A stretch of 64,000 bases of DNA from Siphonodentalium dalli (GCA_032622095.1 CP136061.1:193508369-193572368); one strand, 5' to 3'. Positions 46,082 through 58,569 are shown, counted from the first letter of the stretch. A program made the numbers and translations. The notes: a model not told the origin generated them from the sequence alone.

Positions 46082-46723
46082 TTTTTTTATTGGGATCAAA
46101 ACATGAACTTCATAAACATATTAATTCGTAAAAATAAAAGACGACAATTTGGTTTTACATAGAGATGTATAAATCAATCCTGTGGATTAGACTAAGATTT
46201 TGAGGACACTTGGTCATATCGCCATGAAGATACAGATGTTTTAAATAAATAGCCATTTGTTCCTCTGTTCGTGGTGCTATACTGACTATTTATTCTCAGT
46301 TTAAAGAAATGTTGTTATATAACAGCTATACATGTGTTTATGTTAGGCTAGAATATGTTAAAAAAAGAAAAGAAATAATCTGTATAGGGCAGATGTATAC
46401 CCTTGAACGATGCCAGTATTGGATGATCCAGAAAAGTCCTGTCCTGCTTATTGTGTTTTCTTTTATCTCAGAATAAACTATATTTGACTGCACGCTGTGA
46501 CCATTATTTTCGAACAGGCCATCTATACATTTCCATCTCTCTTGACAAATTGTATCTTTTCTTGTGGAAAATATCTTGAACGGACGAGACTCAATTGTGT
46601 TATAATACATGTGCAATTCTAATATGCCATCCTCTGACTGTTCAATGTCCCTCATTTTGCAAGATATAATTATGTATCTCTTAAATACAATAATAAATGT
46701 ACCTTTAATGTTTTCTTCTGTTT
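45514..46723. repeat. 1213-bp tandem duplication, unit 2
   Basis: Same sequence as unit 1. The T tract at 46049-46089 is longer and purer. Similarity to unit 1 ends at about 46723. Confidence 0.95.
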
Positions 46724-47519
46724 TGGTAGCTCACTGTATGAATGCCCTGATTCCCGCCCCTTATACATATGACATTTGAGAATATATATTTGTTCAAGTG
46801 ACTTTATTCGGTCACCATTAAATTGTGTCGAGGTTGTGAAATTTGAATGCCAAAAACTGCCTATAATTGTGGAGATGACTATATATTACTTTGGTGGATA
46901 TCTGGGACTAAAATATTCTTATCAATGTTAGTACCCATCCTCTCTCCATCCCTGACCCAAACGGCCCCAGATGTGGTGTCTTTAACCCACATGATTTTAT
47001 TTCTCGTATCATCGGAGAAGAACGTGTTTAGATATGGTGGAAATTAGTGCTAAACATAATTGTATCAGCTTTGGTGCCCCACCCCTCCCCATTCACGATT
47101 ACCCCCGTTAGACCCCTTTGATATCTTTAAACTACACAATTAGATTCCTGATATCACGGAGATGATTATGTAAAAGTTTGGTGGTAATCGGCGACTAAAC
47201 AAAATCTTATCAAATTTACCCCCCCCCCCCCAATTAAATTACCTGTGCGGCATATATTATATTACATTTGGAGGTGAATGACTGATTGGTGTGCGCGGAT
47301 ATTTGGCGAACTTGTAAGTTGAGATCGTCACTGAATACCAAAGGACTACATTTACATGTAAATTACTATATTAGTTTAGGTTTTGTCGTGATACATTGGT
47401 GTTAAACGTATACCACCCGGCACCGGAATTAGATTCGACAAATTATAACAGTTGAAAATTCAATGCCTGTGTATATATACGTGAAACAACATACATTGTA
47501 CTGAAATGTATGGGGCACC
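46724..47519. other. No gene; weak duplicated segment and C run
   Basis: Two diverged segments share GGAGATGA(C/T)TAT, TTTGGTGG and GGGACTAAA/GCGACTAAA...TTATCAA (about 46870 and 47160), and a 13-C run sits near 47219. No coding signal. Confidence 0.4.
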
Positions 47520-47529
47520 GTTCTTCTAT

Positions 47530-47705
47530 TTATTGTCTGTATGTTGATATCAATAATTCACTTTATGATATCACAAACTGAATAAATGATATCACAAAAT
47601 CGAATATATGATATCATAAAATAGTAAGCATTTACTGATATCACATATTCGATTTTATAATATCATAAAATGAATTTGTGATATCACTTATTCGAATTTA
47701 CATGT
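47530..47705. repeat. GATATC-centred minisatellite 1
   Basis: About seven units of 21-27 bp, each with TGATATCA(C/T) and an AT-rich spacer such as AAATCGAATATA. Repeated at 48505-48690 and 49250-49465. Confidence 0.85.
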
Positions 47706-47719
47706 GATCTATTATATAT

Positions 47720-48135
47720 TTTGGAACTTATGTATGTATGTATGCATGTATGTATGTATGTATGCATGTATGTAGGTCTACTTTGATCCGGGGAACAACA
47801 TGGGCGGTTCAATTTCTCGTGCGACCGTATCCTTGACCTTGACCGCGCTCATATACGCATGTTTCTAGACCTCGATCGATACGACTCAAATCTGGTATGT
47901 ATGCCTACTTTGATCCCGGGAACAATATGGGCGGGTCAAATTGCACGTGCGATCATGTCCTTGACCTCGCTCATATACGCATGTTTCTGGACCTCGACCT
48001 ATCTGACTCAAATTTGGTATGTAGGCCTACTTTGATCCAGGGAACAATATGGGCAGGTCCAATTGAACATGCGACCGTGTACTTGACCTTGACCCTGACC
48101 TAGCTCATATACGCTCATATAGGCATGTTTCTGGA
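47720..48135 (+). mobile_element. Helitron family D-related fragment with (TATG)n
   Basis: A TATGTATGCATG microsatellite is followed by three units of about 122-126 bp. Each has CTACTTTGATCC(G/C)GGGAACAA, ATATGGGCGG and CATATACGCATGTTTCTGGA. The reverse complement matches the 5' part of the element at 31590-32238 (AGAAACATGCCTATGAGCGA). No Helitron termini are visible. Confidence 0.6.
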
Positions 48136-48165
48136 CTGATCGAACAATAGTTTTTTTCTTTCTCC

Positions 48166-48275
48166 TAATACTTCGCTCAGTATTGTTCCCGAGGAAGTCA
48201 ATATTCTTTTAGTCCGTAGGCCGAGGTGAATATTGACTTCCAAGGGATGACAATTCCTCGTGTCAACCAAGAAAC
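48166..48275 (-). mobile_element. Fold-back element F, diverged copy
   Basis: The reverse complement reads GGTTGACACGAGGA...CCCTTGGAAGTCAATATTCACCTCGGCC, matching 49110-49238. The hairpin is degraded. Confidence 0.65.
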
Positions 48276-48504
48276 AATGCGATAATTGTTTTATTATATG
48301 AAACGCGCTTTGATAGGACAAGACGTTGTGGTGTTGATCGTCGCTGGGAAAACCTGATCTATTTTCAGGTCTGATAATAAGTTATATTAACCTCTGAAGT
48401 ATCTGACGTCAGTCAGAACTGTTACTAACCTGTTGTATCATTAATGAGGTAAACATCGTTAGATATCTCGATTTTTGTGTTATAACATAGGAATTGGGGA
48501 AACA

Positions 48505-48690
48505 AACTTATGATCATATAATAACATAAAATGAATTTATGATATCGCAATATCGAATTATTGATATCTCTAAATGCTTTCTATTTTCTGATATCATATA
48601 TTCGATTTTATGATATCTTAAATTCATGTGATGATATCACTAATTCGAATTAGTGATATCATATATTTATTTTGTGTTATTATATTATCA
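48505..48690. repeat. GATATC-centred minisatellite 2
   Basis: Units such as ATGATATCGCAATATCGAAT and ATATCACTAATTCGAATTAGTGATATC, the last itself a perfect palindrome. Confidence 0.85.
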
Positions 48691-48940
48691 CAAACTTTCT
48701 TCTAAAGTCCCATATTAAATGATGGGCAAAAGAAGTTGATAAATCACGATATCTACATGGTTGTTCTATAAAGAGGCCAGATGAGTTAATAACAAGATCA
48801 CGCGACGTCATGAGTTATTAATATGAAGTATGTTCATGACAATGTAGTGACGTTTGGTAATATTTTTCATCATACATGTATTGTTTATTAACTTTTGACT
48901 TGTTGAAAACTATTGTTTTGTTTTTTTGCACTGGTGATTT

Positions 48941-49010
48941 GGGGGGGGGGGGGGGGCTAACCGCGGGATGGTCGAAAGGGCCGAGAGGCCCTTTCCTTCA
49001 CCCCTCTGAA
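48941..49010. repeat. 16-G run and G-rich block
   Basis: Homopolymer of 16 G at 48941-48956, then GGTCGAAAGGGCCGAGAGGCCC. Possibly a diverged G-run mini-element. Confidence 0.5.
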
Positions 49011-49109
49011 ATTGTTGTGCATTTTATGGATTTATATATATGGGTCAGTAAGATATTTCAGGCCTAATGGGCTTGATACCATTGGTGGATCATATAATAA
49101 AACACTTAT

Positions 49110-49238
49110 TGCATGGTTTCGAGGTTGACATGAGGATTTATCAACCCTTGGAAGTTAATATTCACCTCGGCCTGTGGCCTCGGTGAATATTAATTTACTC
49201 GGGTTGATAAATCCTCATGTCAACCTCGAAACCATGCA
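49110..49238 (+). mobile_element. Fold-back element F, near-perfect hairpin
   Basis: TGCATGGTTTCGAGGTTGAC...GTCAACCTCGAAACCATGCA: arms of about 60 bp pair almost perfectly around CGGCCTGTGGCCTCGG. Includes TTAATATTCACC in the stem. No protein. It lies between GATATC arrays; the diverged copy F at 48.2 kb has a similar setting in opposite orientation. Confidence 0.9.
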
Positions 49239-49249
49239 CTAAATGTATA

Positions 49250-49465
49250 ATATCAATATATACTGGTTATTTTATGATATCACATATTCGATGTTATGAT
49301 ATCACTAATTCACGGACTTGCGGGCGATGTTCTTCTATTTATTACCCATTTTGTGATATCAATAATTCATTTTTTTTTATCAATAAATGCATATTATATA
49401 TGATATAACAAAATTGAATATATGATATCTTTAAATATGTTATGACATCACTAATTTAAGTGTGG
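49250..49465. repeat. GATATC-centred minisatellite 3
   Basis: Shares TTCTTCTATTTATT...GATATCAATAATTCA with minisatellite 1. Confidence 0.8.
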
Positions 49466-49470
49466 TTTTC

Positions 49471-50435
49471 ACAGGTTCTCACATTAATTCACACCAATTA
49501 TTAAAAATAATGCAGTAGTCGACATATTATGGATCCGGCAGCAGGTGACATCAAACTCGGAGTGCTTGAGCAACATCGTCATGATTGGTGGAATCTGGAA
49601 TTTCAAAGGTCATTCGTATACCACCCATGTTTCACGTGCTCATATATACCCCCGATGTTTAGCACACGTTCTCTTAAACCCTGCTGCCAAGGGTGGCAAG
49701 GAACATGGTAGTTTGAAAGTGGCGTTGTAGCCAATCAGATTGCTATTTACAACCGGATGTGTTGACAAAATGTTTTATAATAATTATGCGGCACACACTA
49801 TTTAAACATTAAGGGTCATAAAACTACCACTTCTGATATTCCAGCAGACGATATTACGACGTAGCAAAGTATTATTAAAATATTACAAAGCCATTTGGAT
49901 TATCTCTTCAACAAGTTATCATATCGTGATTCGTGAAACAGTTTACTGGAATTAGTTTCCAGTTTTTTAGTGTTAAATTGCTTCACACTAATGCACGTCT
50001 CATGCCTTTACTGTGGTATACAATTACAAGCACCAGTTCCTCTTTTATTTGGACTATCGAATTACTTGACACAAATACATTGAACAACGCTGACCAGATT
50101 GACATTGGATGTCACTGCACACACAAACTCGGTATATGTTAAAGATTATATTTGGAAGAATAAAAGGACAATGAATAAATATATATGGTATGCATACATT
50201 GTTTTAAATAATATATATACAAATCTATACAAAGCAGCACCAATGGGAGTTCAAACTTTCATTTTTTGTTTCAGATTTACAACAATGCAGCCTTGGATCG
50301 AAGCAGCTATACGTGTAGCTGAAGGGATCCATGTTACCACAGTTTTGTATTATTACACTTTCGGATCAGGAACCAGTCTGTTCAACTATTAAGAGTTACA
50401 GAGACATTATATGAGCACAGATAAACAGTCAGAAG
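49471..50435. other. No recognised gene; promoter-like strings only
   Basis: GTAGCCAATCAGATTG (about 49725) and CACTATTTAAACATTAAG (about 49796) resemble CCAAT and TATA elements 70 bp apart. No credible frame follows, so a promoter is not claimed. Confidence 0.35.
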
Positions 50436-50439
50436 AGTA

Positions 50440-50693
50440 ATACAAAATGGCAGCCAATTCTTTGGATGGCGAAATTCATTAACTAAGCATTTGAACATAA
50501 TTGAAGATGTAGTTCAAAAGGGACGCGGCTCAGTCTATATGTAGGGCGACATCTCCCTTTAACTAATTTGGTTCATATATCACGGACGTAAACTTGTACT
50601 TTTGAACGATGAATTATTTTCAGTTCGAAGTTTGTTAAAATGATTAGTTAATGAATATAGCAATCGAAAGAATTGTCTGCCATTTTGAATTGC
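50440..50693. mobile_element. Fold-back palindrome
   Basis: AAAATGGCAGCCAATTCTTT...ATTCATTAACTAA...GTTCAAAAG pairs with CTTTTGAACGATGAAT...TTAGTTAATGAATATAG...AAAGAATTGTCTGCCATTTT. Arms of about 85 bp and a loop of about 80 bp. MITE-like. Confidence 0.8.
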
Positions 50694-51361
50694 AATTTAT
50701 AGCAACTTGAGCCCATCATATTCAATGTCACGGAACAGCATTATAGGAATAGTTCCAATTGAACGGACTTATTATAATTTAGACTCGTCATAGTACTTTT
50801 TCCAGAACAAAAGGGACCGGTTGCATGTTTCGGATATGCTTTCCAAGAACATTTTTGTCGAATTTCTGTCCCGGAAATTAGGGATATATACGTTAAACAT
50901 CCATTGGACAGAATTTAAGAAACAAAACCGACTGAACGAAAAACAAACAAACCCGGATGTGTTTTCAAGAAATCCGAAATATTCAAGAGGCCCAGACGAA
51001 CACAAGATCCCGATTCTAGTATTAATAGAAATCCGGTTTCGTGTGGCCAATTAGTTCTGGATTCTTGTCTTCTACTGGATTTATTGTATAGATTTTGGAT
51101 GCCGATCCCCCAATGTGGTTACACCATTATCAATATGAAGAGGTTTGAAGTCCCAACGATAATACTGCAAGCACCGGTAGATTGAGGTAATAGTTCAGCA
51201 TTGAATATGTATACATGTACATACATAGCACATTTTATACACAAACAGGGTAACAAATCACAATCTTCATATTTGTTCAAGGTATACATCCGGTTTAATA
51301 GTAAATTAATACATAACAGATGCCACATTCGATTTGATGACAAATTAGTAAAATTAATCTT
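50694..51361. other. No recognised gene
   Basis: Overlapping frames on both strands at 50772-51054 (92 and 77 codons) have no motif. Considered chance. Confidence 0.4.
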
Positions 51362-51795
51362 AAAGGTACTCAATCCGATCAGACGCTCCTAAATTATTAT
51401 TTGTTTGGCTTCGGGGGTAAATATATATTTGATTTGAGTCGAGGAACCCACCCATCAAAGCTCAGAGTTATCAGATGTCGATTTTTTAAGTTTGTTATTT
51501 CTTGAGATGTGTAATAATACACGAGGTCAAACACGTGGTCAAACGGAGTAGGTCTCGGAAAAAATGCGGATGAAGATGGATAACTCTAAAATGAAGTGGT
51601 AATACGGTCAAAATTCGTGATACTTTAGTAATAATACGGCCATATTTTGTTGAACAAAATGTTGATAAATAACAAGTTTTGGGAAATGTTTTGCCATAGT
51701 TGACAGTGGTTAGCATTATTTTGTTGCAATAAATCGATTCTGATAAATAAAGCGTATTTTGAAATGTTGTTGTTGTTGTATCTTTATGAAATGGG
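51362..51795 (+). repeat. Interspersed repeat U, copy 2, ending in (GTT)n
   Basis: Has GAGTCGAGGAACCCACCCAT, TCAGAGTTATCAGATGTCGA, TTGACAGTGGTTAGCATTAT and a GTTGTTGTTGTTG tail. The CACCACCTGGAATATTTGGC block is replaced. Confidence 0.8.
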
Positions 51796-52139
51796 GATAG
51801 TCTGATAACATTTAGTACCTTTAAGCTATTTTCCGGTCATCTGGAAAATGAGAAATGAAAATTACATGCCATCAAGGCATCGCTAAGACCCATAAAGGCG
51901 TCAATTTTACAAGTATAAAAACTATTATTAAATAAGAAGGTTCTTTAATATTTACCTTTAACTGTTGGGTAATGAAAGCATGGACAAAATTGGGTAAAAC
52001 TGTCGTGAAAATCGATATCTGACCACCATAACCTCACTAGTTCAGAACCTAGACAAGAGGTTTTTGTTGAAGTAACCCACATTAACTCCAATGATAGCCT
52101 TCTTTATACGAGGCATTATGGATATGGATAATAGTAATA
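51796..52139. other. No recognisable feature
   Basis: Between two copies of repeat U; no coding signal. Confidence 0.4.
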
Positions 52140-53165
52140 TTAAAGATACATTATCCGGATTAACGCTCTTAACTTACTATTTGGCTTCGGGGGTAAAAAA
52201 TATTTGATTCGAGTCGAGGAACCACCCATCAAAGCTGAGAGTTATCAGATATCGATTTTTTTTAATCGGTTATTTTTCACCACCTGGAATATTTGGCGGC
52301 CTAGTCAATATACACACGTATCACAGTAGCGATGGCATAGTAGGTGTGACAATTAATTATGGTGCAATTTTGGTGACAATTGGTCGTCATATTCCTGTGC
52401 CATAGCGAGACATGTCGCCCGCCGCACATTCACACAATGAGTCTTTTCCAAGCTCTATCAGCGTCGAGATCGACATCTCAATGATTTATCAAACCGAATG
52501 TCTTGTCGCTGTTGATCGTCACTCAACACGCAATGTTATATTTTTAATGCTAACACACAAGACAATTCTGGACGATCGGTCGTGCAATTTTATGTATCGT
52601 AGAGAATACAATGTGGCTAAACGTAATGAGTAGAGATCAACCTTGGTGAAACTCAATGGGTTAATTGGTCAGTCGACTCACTGTGCGAATATGCGGCGCG
52701 CGACACGACTCCCTATGGCATATAAATTGTGTTGACCAATTGTCACCAAACTCTACCATAATTAATTGTCACACCTACTATGCCATCGCTACTGTGATAC
52801 TCTCGACATACTCTTTTTGTAAATAAAGTAAACATAACTAGTATGATTATATAATATGATAATATATCTGTAATGTTCATTATACACGTATAACCAATGT
52901 GATTCATAATGTATTATGAATTATGTCTCTACACCTATGTATTTAGTATAGGTGATGAGAAATAAAGAATTGAAATGATACCAAATTGCGTTGAACAAAA
53001 TGTAGATATATAACACGTCTTGGACTGTGTATACCAGAGTTGACAGTGGTTAGCATTATTTTTTTTGGTAATTAATCGATTCTGATAACTAAAGCGACCT
53101 TTGAAGAAATGTTGTTATTGTTGTTGTTGTTGTTGTTGTTGGAATCTTATGACACGGGGACCATC
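52140..53165 (+). repeat. Interspersed repeat U, copy 3, carrying a nested MITE
   Basis: Landmarks GAGTCGAGGAACCACCCATC, CACCTGGAATATTTGGCGGC, CAAATTGCGTTGAACAAAAT and TTGACAGTGGTTAGCATTAT, with a (GTT)n tail near 53110-53140. Split by a TA-flanked MITE at 52321-52797. Confidence 0.8.
52321..52797. mobile_element. TA-flanked MITE with about 66-bp terminal inverted repeats
   Basis: Ends TCACAGTAGCGATGGCATAG and CTATGCCATCGCTACTGTGA. The inverted match continues for about 66 bp, through GTGTGACAATTAATTATGG and GGTGACAATTGGTC. TA lies on both sides (52319-52320 and 52798-52799), as for Tc1/mariner-type insertion. 477 bp. The internal 73-codon frame is not transposase-like, so it is non-autonomous. 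Confidence 0.85.
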
Positions 53166-53680
53166 GAATCGGAGTATGTACCTTTAGCACATACATACGT
53201 AGAACCATCGAAACACATGTATTCCTCGGATGAAGAATATGACGAAGCTGCACCCGGTGTTCAATGGAATGATGTGAAGACATAAACCCTGTTTTAGATC
53301 TGATAATATAATTCGGCCTTATTAGTCAAATTTCGTTTAATTTGAAAGAACATTGGTCTCGATCGAACAGAGCTCGCCAATGAGCACCATTATGAGCCAG
53401 ACGCAAACTCCAGGCAGAGTTATCTCCCATTGGTACGCTGAGATACCACTGCCATAAGGACATTTGGTAAGGATTTCTTACGTGTTCTTAGTTCTTATGT
53501 TTTACGATTAAAATTGTCGAGGTCTGGCTTAGTTCATATTGTTCTTCTCAATACCGAAATAATTACCATTATTGCAAACTTTTGGTGGTCAAAATAAGAT
53601 AACAGGTGACTAAATATAGTTCCGACGATATGTAAAAATAGATGTATCGGTCCGCCAAGTACCATCATTTTGGCAGTGAT
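53166..53680. other. No recognisable feature
   Basis: No coding signal or clear repeat. Confidence 0.4.
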
Positions 53681-53684
53681 ATAT

Positions 53685-54580
53685 CCACCCCATGCATTCG
53701 GATATGCTCGTAGCGAAAGACATGCTCTTAGCGGAATAACCACATGGCCCGCGATTTGCACACCGTTCACGGTTAGACACATGTTGCACCAAAAACAAAC
53801 ACATACTAGTGGTTGACAGTGGTGGTACTATTTGTGGCTATAATTTACCCAATTGTACATAAAACTTCTTTGAACATGGACGCAGTTTAATCCTATTTTA
53901 CCGGGAAGTTAGGCCAAAAATTGTGGCAAAATTTGCATTTCTTACATAAAAATACGATTTCTGTGGTAACAGCCCAGACAATAAAGTCTTTGCATACATT
54001 GCTATTTCCGCGGATATTCCCTTAATATAATAGACAACATTTTCAGTCATGTTTCTACATTTTCCATAGTAAAAATAACCATATATGCAGGTCATGGCAA
54101 GAAAATATGGCATGTCTATAGCAGTGGTTTTACGTTTGCTATAGACATGCCCCAAAATCAGGTGAGTGCCTTCATGGAAACTAATTTTTCGGGCACTAAT
54201 ATGATTGACATCGCAAACATGTCCAGTTCATTTTGAAGCTAATATATCATAGTTTGAGAGACTGTATGTTCTATAATGTGTCAATGCAAAGATTCATTAA
54301 AATTGATAAAAACTTATATTGAGTAAGTATTTCAGGTCATAATTTTCGTATAAAACCCGATTATCGAACAGTAATATGCAAATTGCTGAAACCACAACTG
54401 CTCATTTCTGTAGACCGATTATCGCTGTTAACGTTTAAAAAAAATCAAAGTAAAATAAACCGTGCTTTTTATGAAATAACTTACGACAACCAAAGACGAT
54501 GTGCAAATCGCGAGCCATGTGATTATTCCGCTACGAGCATGTCTTCCGCTACGAGTACATCCGGATGCATGGGATGATAT
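53685..54580. repeat. Inverted pair 0.7 kb apart, with a central hairpin
   Basis: 53685-53765 (CCCCATGCATTCGGATATGC...GGCCCGCGATTTGCACACCG) is the reverse complement of 54497-54575 (GATGTGCAAATCGCGAGCCA...ATCCGGATGCATGGG). Between them is a hairpin GCATGTCTATAGCA / TGCTATAGACATGC at about 54111-54150. Could be the ends of a long fold-back element. Confidence 0.65.
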
Positions 54581-56400
54581 CGCAGTGATAACGCAGAGGG
54601 AGCTGCATGGAGTTTGAGCCAGATGCTGTCGATGCAGTCACTGTAATCAGGGTCTCAAACCAAAACAGTCATGACTACTATACAATTTTAACCACCACAC
54701 ATCGGTTACTTATTATAGCTAAAAGCTCCATTGTAAAGATTCACAACGACAACTGTTGAACTTTCTGGACAACGACGAAAGGTTTTGTATGGTACCAGGA
54801 CGTTCCGTTATTCGTCTGACAATATCTGAGTCGCGGTCTGTATTGCTAGAAAGGAATTAACTCTAATACCGCGGACCGCCTCCTTAGCATTATTGTAATA
54901 GCCAAAAACTATATAGAGAGCGTCGCAATTTGTTTTGTTAATTGAAGTTTATCGTCGTTTCAACTGCTAGGCCATATCATACCGTTGTCAGTATGGTGGG
55001 TGGAGAAAAGGGCTGTAACTTTACTTGGAGAAAACTCCATGAAATACACGTAGAAACCCCGACCCCCGGAAATCAACTAACAACATTACCCAGATACACG
55101 AATCATTTTACCTTCACAAATGCGCAATTATCTGGATTAAACCAGCCACCCCTAGACGGATTGTGGACTTAATGCGCGATGCACATTACGAACTGAGCCG
55201 CACGGAACGGTGAACCATGTATTGTATACATTGAAAACATGTACACAAGAGAAAAGTTGTTTGGTATGGATACTAGTCTTCGTCCTGTTTTCACATGCAT
55301 GGCGTTGGTAATTAGAACGCACCATGTGCAGCTTAAGTTGACACACTTGACAAATAATGACGGATTAAGGCCAGCTCAGCGGTAATTTATCTTCGGTATC
55401 CTTTACAGCATATGTACCAACTTGAATGCAATTGACCGGATTTCTGGAGAAAACTTTTTACTTTCTAACATTGTAAGCCAACTAATTCTTAGCTCACAAA
55501 GTTGTAACTGGGGCTTTTAGGAGACTCTTATTGTTCGTTATCTAGTGTTTAAGTCCAGACAGCTCAGCCATATTTGCCGCTCAGCAGTACCATGGTTCGA
55601 TACCTGATTGGTGCCGGTTTCCAAAGGAAGGGCAACCTGAACCGTTTATCTTGGCAATTTCGTTGGTTTCTACGTACAGTCAAATGAGTCCCCAGTGAGA
55701 TTACCAATCAGGTGGTCTTTCCTTCAACAATACAACTATAGTACGTCGTGAACTGACATAGCGGGAAAAAGGGTGAGGAATCGGTAACAAAACTAGCCAT
55801 CTTTGTAAGCCGGCAGATCCGCACACATGTATGGAGCGGAAAATGTTGGAGACAAAGTAAATGAAACATCGACACCTAATCTTTAAAATACCCGTCCAGC
55901 TTAAAGGAAAATATGAGACAAACACTACGAGAACATCAGATAAGGGATGTCGCTCGAGTGTAATAAACACAGCCGCACAGGTGTGTTACTTGCTTACAGT
56001 TTATGACATTTATGGCAGAGGATAGTAACGCGAGGCCCATCGAATGGCAACGTTCACCTCTTGTTCGTTTCCAAATTACATATAATGATATACTTTCTAA
56101 CTGAGAAATCCAATTGAGTGGAAACTTTTTGACTGTAACATGAAATCTTCACAGCATTCCAAACATTCACTCAATGTGAGAATTAATTCAGTATAGAAAG
56201 GATTAATTGACCTTGATTCTTGATAATTGGGAGGTTTACCTTGAAAAACTTATACTTTCACCCGTCAAGCATAACAATACATTACTCTTCCCTGAGGCTT
56301 AAAATGTGATCTAGTACTGAGACAGTTGTGTTCAATTTAAAAAGGAAATCATTGTGACATTCCATAGTGGTTTCTTAACCCTTCATATACTAAAGCGTAT
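54581..56400. other. No gene; one weak tRNA-like string
   Basis: CAGCTCAGCC...ATGGTTCGATACC near 55560-55605 could be a diverged SINE promoter, but acceptor pairing is absent. Frames such as 54942-55172 and 55701-55970 have no domain. Confidence 0.4.
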
Positions 56401-56401
56401 T

Positions 56402-56842
56402 TGTGACCCGCCATATCAAATCCAGTCGGAAGTCGGGATTTTTTGGTACCCTGTGCCAATGCATTCTCTTATATATGCGAGTCGACCATATATAAGAGAA
56501 TGCATTGGCCTAACAATTTTTTATCATTGTTTTTAAATAAATGTTTCTGACAATTTTTAGGACATAAAATAAAAAAAACATCCATTACCCTGCATGGAGC
56601 CCCACACATATTATAGAAGCATATAGAAGAGTGTCGTCTGTTCATGTTTGTCTGGGGCTCTGTATGGGTGAAATTATAAAATTGTTAAAGAATACAAGAA
56701 AAAATTATTAAAATTGTTAGGCCAATGCATTCTCTTATATATGCGAGGCGACCTATGGTCGACTCGCATATATAAGAGAATGCATTGGCACAGGGTAAAA
56801 AAAAATCCCGACTTCCGACTGGATTTGATATGGCGGGTCACA
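56402..56842. mobile_element. Nested palindromic element P1
   Basis: 441-bp fold-back. The outer arms TGTGACCCGCC...GGCGGGTCACA extend about 120 bp each, including CAAATCCAGTCGGAAGTCGG and ACCCTGTG. Inside each arm is a palindrome CCAATGCATTCTCTTATATA...AGAGAATGCATTGG (56456-56508, internally shortened, and 56723-56789, full 67 bp). The spacer holds a third inverted pair, CATGGAGCCCCA / TGGGGCTCTGTATG. No coding sequence. Confidence 0.9.
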
Positions 56843-58560
56843 TTTGGTGAGTAGTTATCTCATAGGAAATATTCAGATAATAAGTTCAACAAAACGACCA
56901 GGTCCCTCAATAAAAAGGGCTCCTTCTGCACTTTTATTTATCTTTCGTTGTCTGTCGTCTGATTTTATCACCTTAACATCCCTCCAAATCAACAATAGAC
57001 AATTCCGTAGTACACTTTTTAACTGACTGGGAGAACCCATTTAGTATATAAATAGTGAAGATTTTAGTGAGACACGAAACGTGCCATACTATTGTCAGTA
57101 CTGAAATAGGTCGCTGTTAATCATGCTTAACAATACACTCTCGGTGTCATGCAGGTGTTTATCGGCAGATTATAGTATGACCAACAATTGGACACGATCT
57201 CCATCCACATCGTATAGTATTACATAAGCTTGTTTGGTGTTCACACTGCCACTGGCCAAATTGGCTAACGGCCATTTTTTATTTTCGAAAATGGCCAAAA
57301 ACAGTTTCATTTGGCAAAACTTTTGGCCAAAGTTTTGTTTACACTAAAATAGGAAGTCTAATTCAAAAACCCAAAATTATTTTGTAACGGGATCGACATG
57401 GTAATCAAATTTATAGTATGATCATCTTCTAAAATACCTGAAGTTTTAACTAGCATGCATAACGCAGTAAATAAAATAATTGTTCCTCATGATATGTTTG
57501 CATGATAAAATTAGTGGCAAATAATTTACAATGTTTTAACAATGACTGGGTCATCTAATTGATTAGGTGATTACAGGTTAATGGGCCACAACATGCATGA
57601 GGGCAGTGCACTATCAACCAATTGGCCACCAAATACAAACACAGTAATACAAAACACAAACACAGTAATGGTGATTAACTATAATGAATCCATTATCTGC
57701 CATAAGGATGAATTGTATATGGTGGGTAGTTGTATATGGTCATTAACAATCGTGGGATTAAAGTCCAGACACAATATTTGACACGGTGCCGACATAGATT
57801 TGTTTCACTTGGTTGGGTGGATTTATGCTATTATAAGTATATAGGACGTTATATGTTAAATTAAAAAAATATTCATTAATTGTGAGCCTAGAAAACAAAA
57901 ATCACAATAGTTCAAGAAATTGAGACACGAAAGACACGATTTTCGGCCCAGTGTGAACACTGATAGTATACCGTAGTATGTTATTGCTTGACGTGCGAAG
58001 TCTGAAGTTTTCAATATAAATCTCTGGAACATGTGAATCTCTTCCACAAACCAAACACGAGCATAAATCTGGACAATCTTTGATAATAGGTGATCATGTC
58101 AGAATGATATATGTCACTGGATCATGTACATGTCTGATATCAGAACTGCTTAACAAACTCAAGTTGAGAGTTTAGAAGAAGTGAAAGAGGATCTCATAAT
58201 TGATGAAAGTTCATGGGTTGCATGGCAATTTGTACATTGTCCAGAATGGATAATTCACAACTGCTTTTAACAAAATGTCCAATATTATATCATAATATAA
58301 ATATTCTTGTTTTACTCGAGGCCAACAAAACATTCACAGAGTAGCCCTACATGATTGTCACACTGACAACTCCACTCAACCAACCAACCAACCAACCACC
58401 ATAAAGGTAACTGTTTGCACTCACCAGACACATTTTTTGTGAAACTTATTATTTGACACAGACTGAGTCAGTAGTGGTATTTTGTGTTCACAAAACATTC
58501 CAATAAGTAGAGCGGTTTTCTCCTAAATGAATCATGCTCTTCTCGTGCCTTGTAGTTTCA
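56843..58560. other. Downstream of LIM gene; no gene recognised
   Basis: Contains the LIM gene 3' flank. GGTGTTCACACTG (57239) and CAGTGTGAACACTG (57948) are inverted and could be ends of a diverged DNA transposon, but no duplication is seen. A (CCAA)n mini-repeat lies near 58380. Confidence 0.4.
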
Positions 58561-58569
58561 TTGAAAATG

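Noticed and set aside
46049-46089. Processed-pseudogene poly(A) tail in the duplicated unit
   Set aside because: The tract is T/A mixed, sits after an AATAAA-like string in both units and shows no target duplication; a simple homopolymer or a genuine gene end are equally likely.
49720-49815. Histone- or snRNA-like promoter (CCAAT then TATTTAAA)
   Set aside because: No histone, snRNA or other credible transcript follows, and such strings are frequent by chance in AT-rich DNA.
57239-57961. hAT-type transposon with GTGTTCACACTG ends
   Set aside because: Only about 12 bp of inverted match and no 8-bp target duplication were seen.
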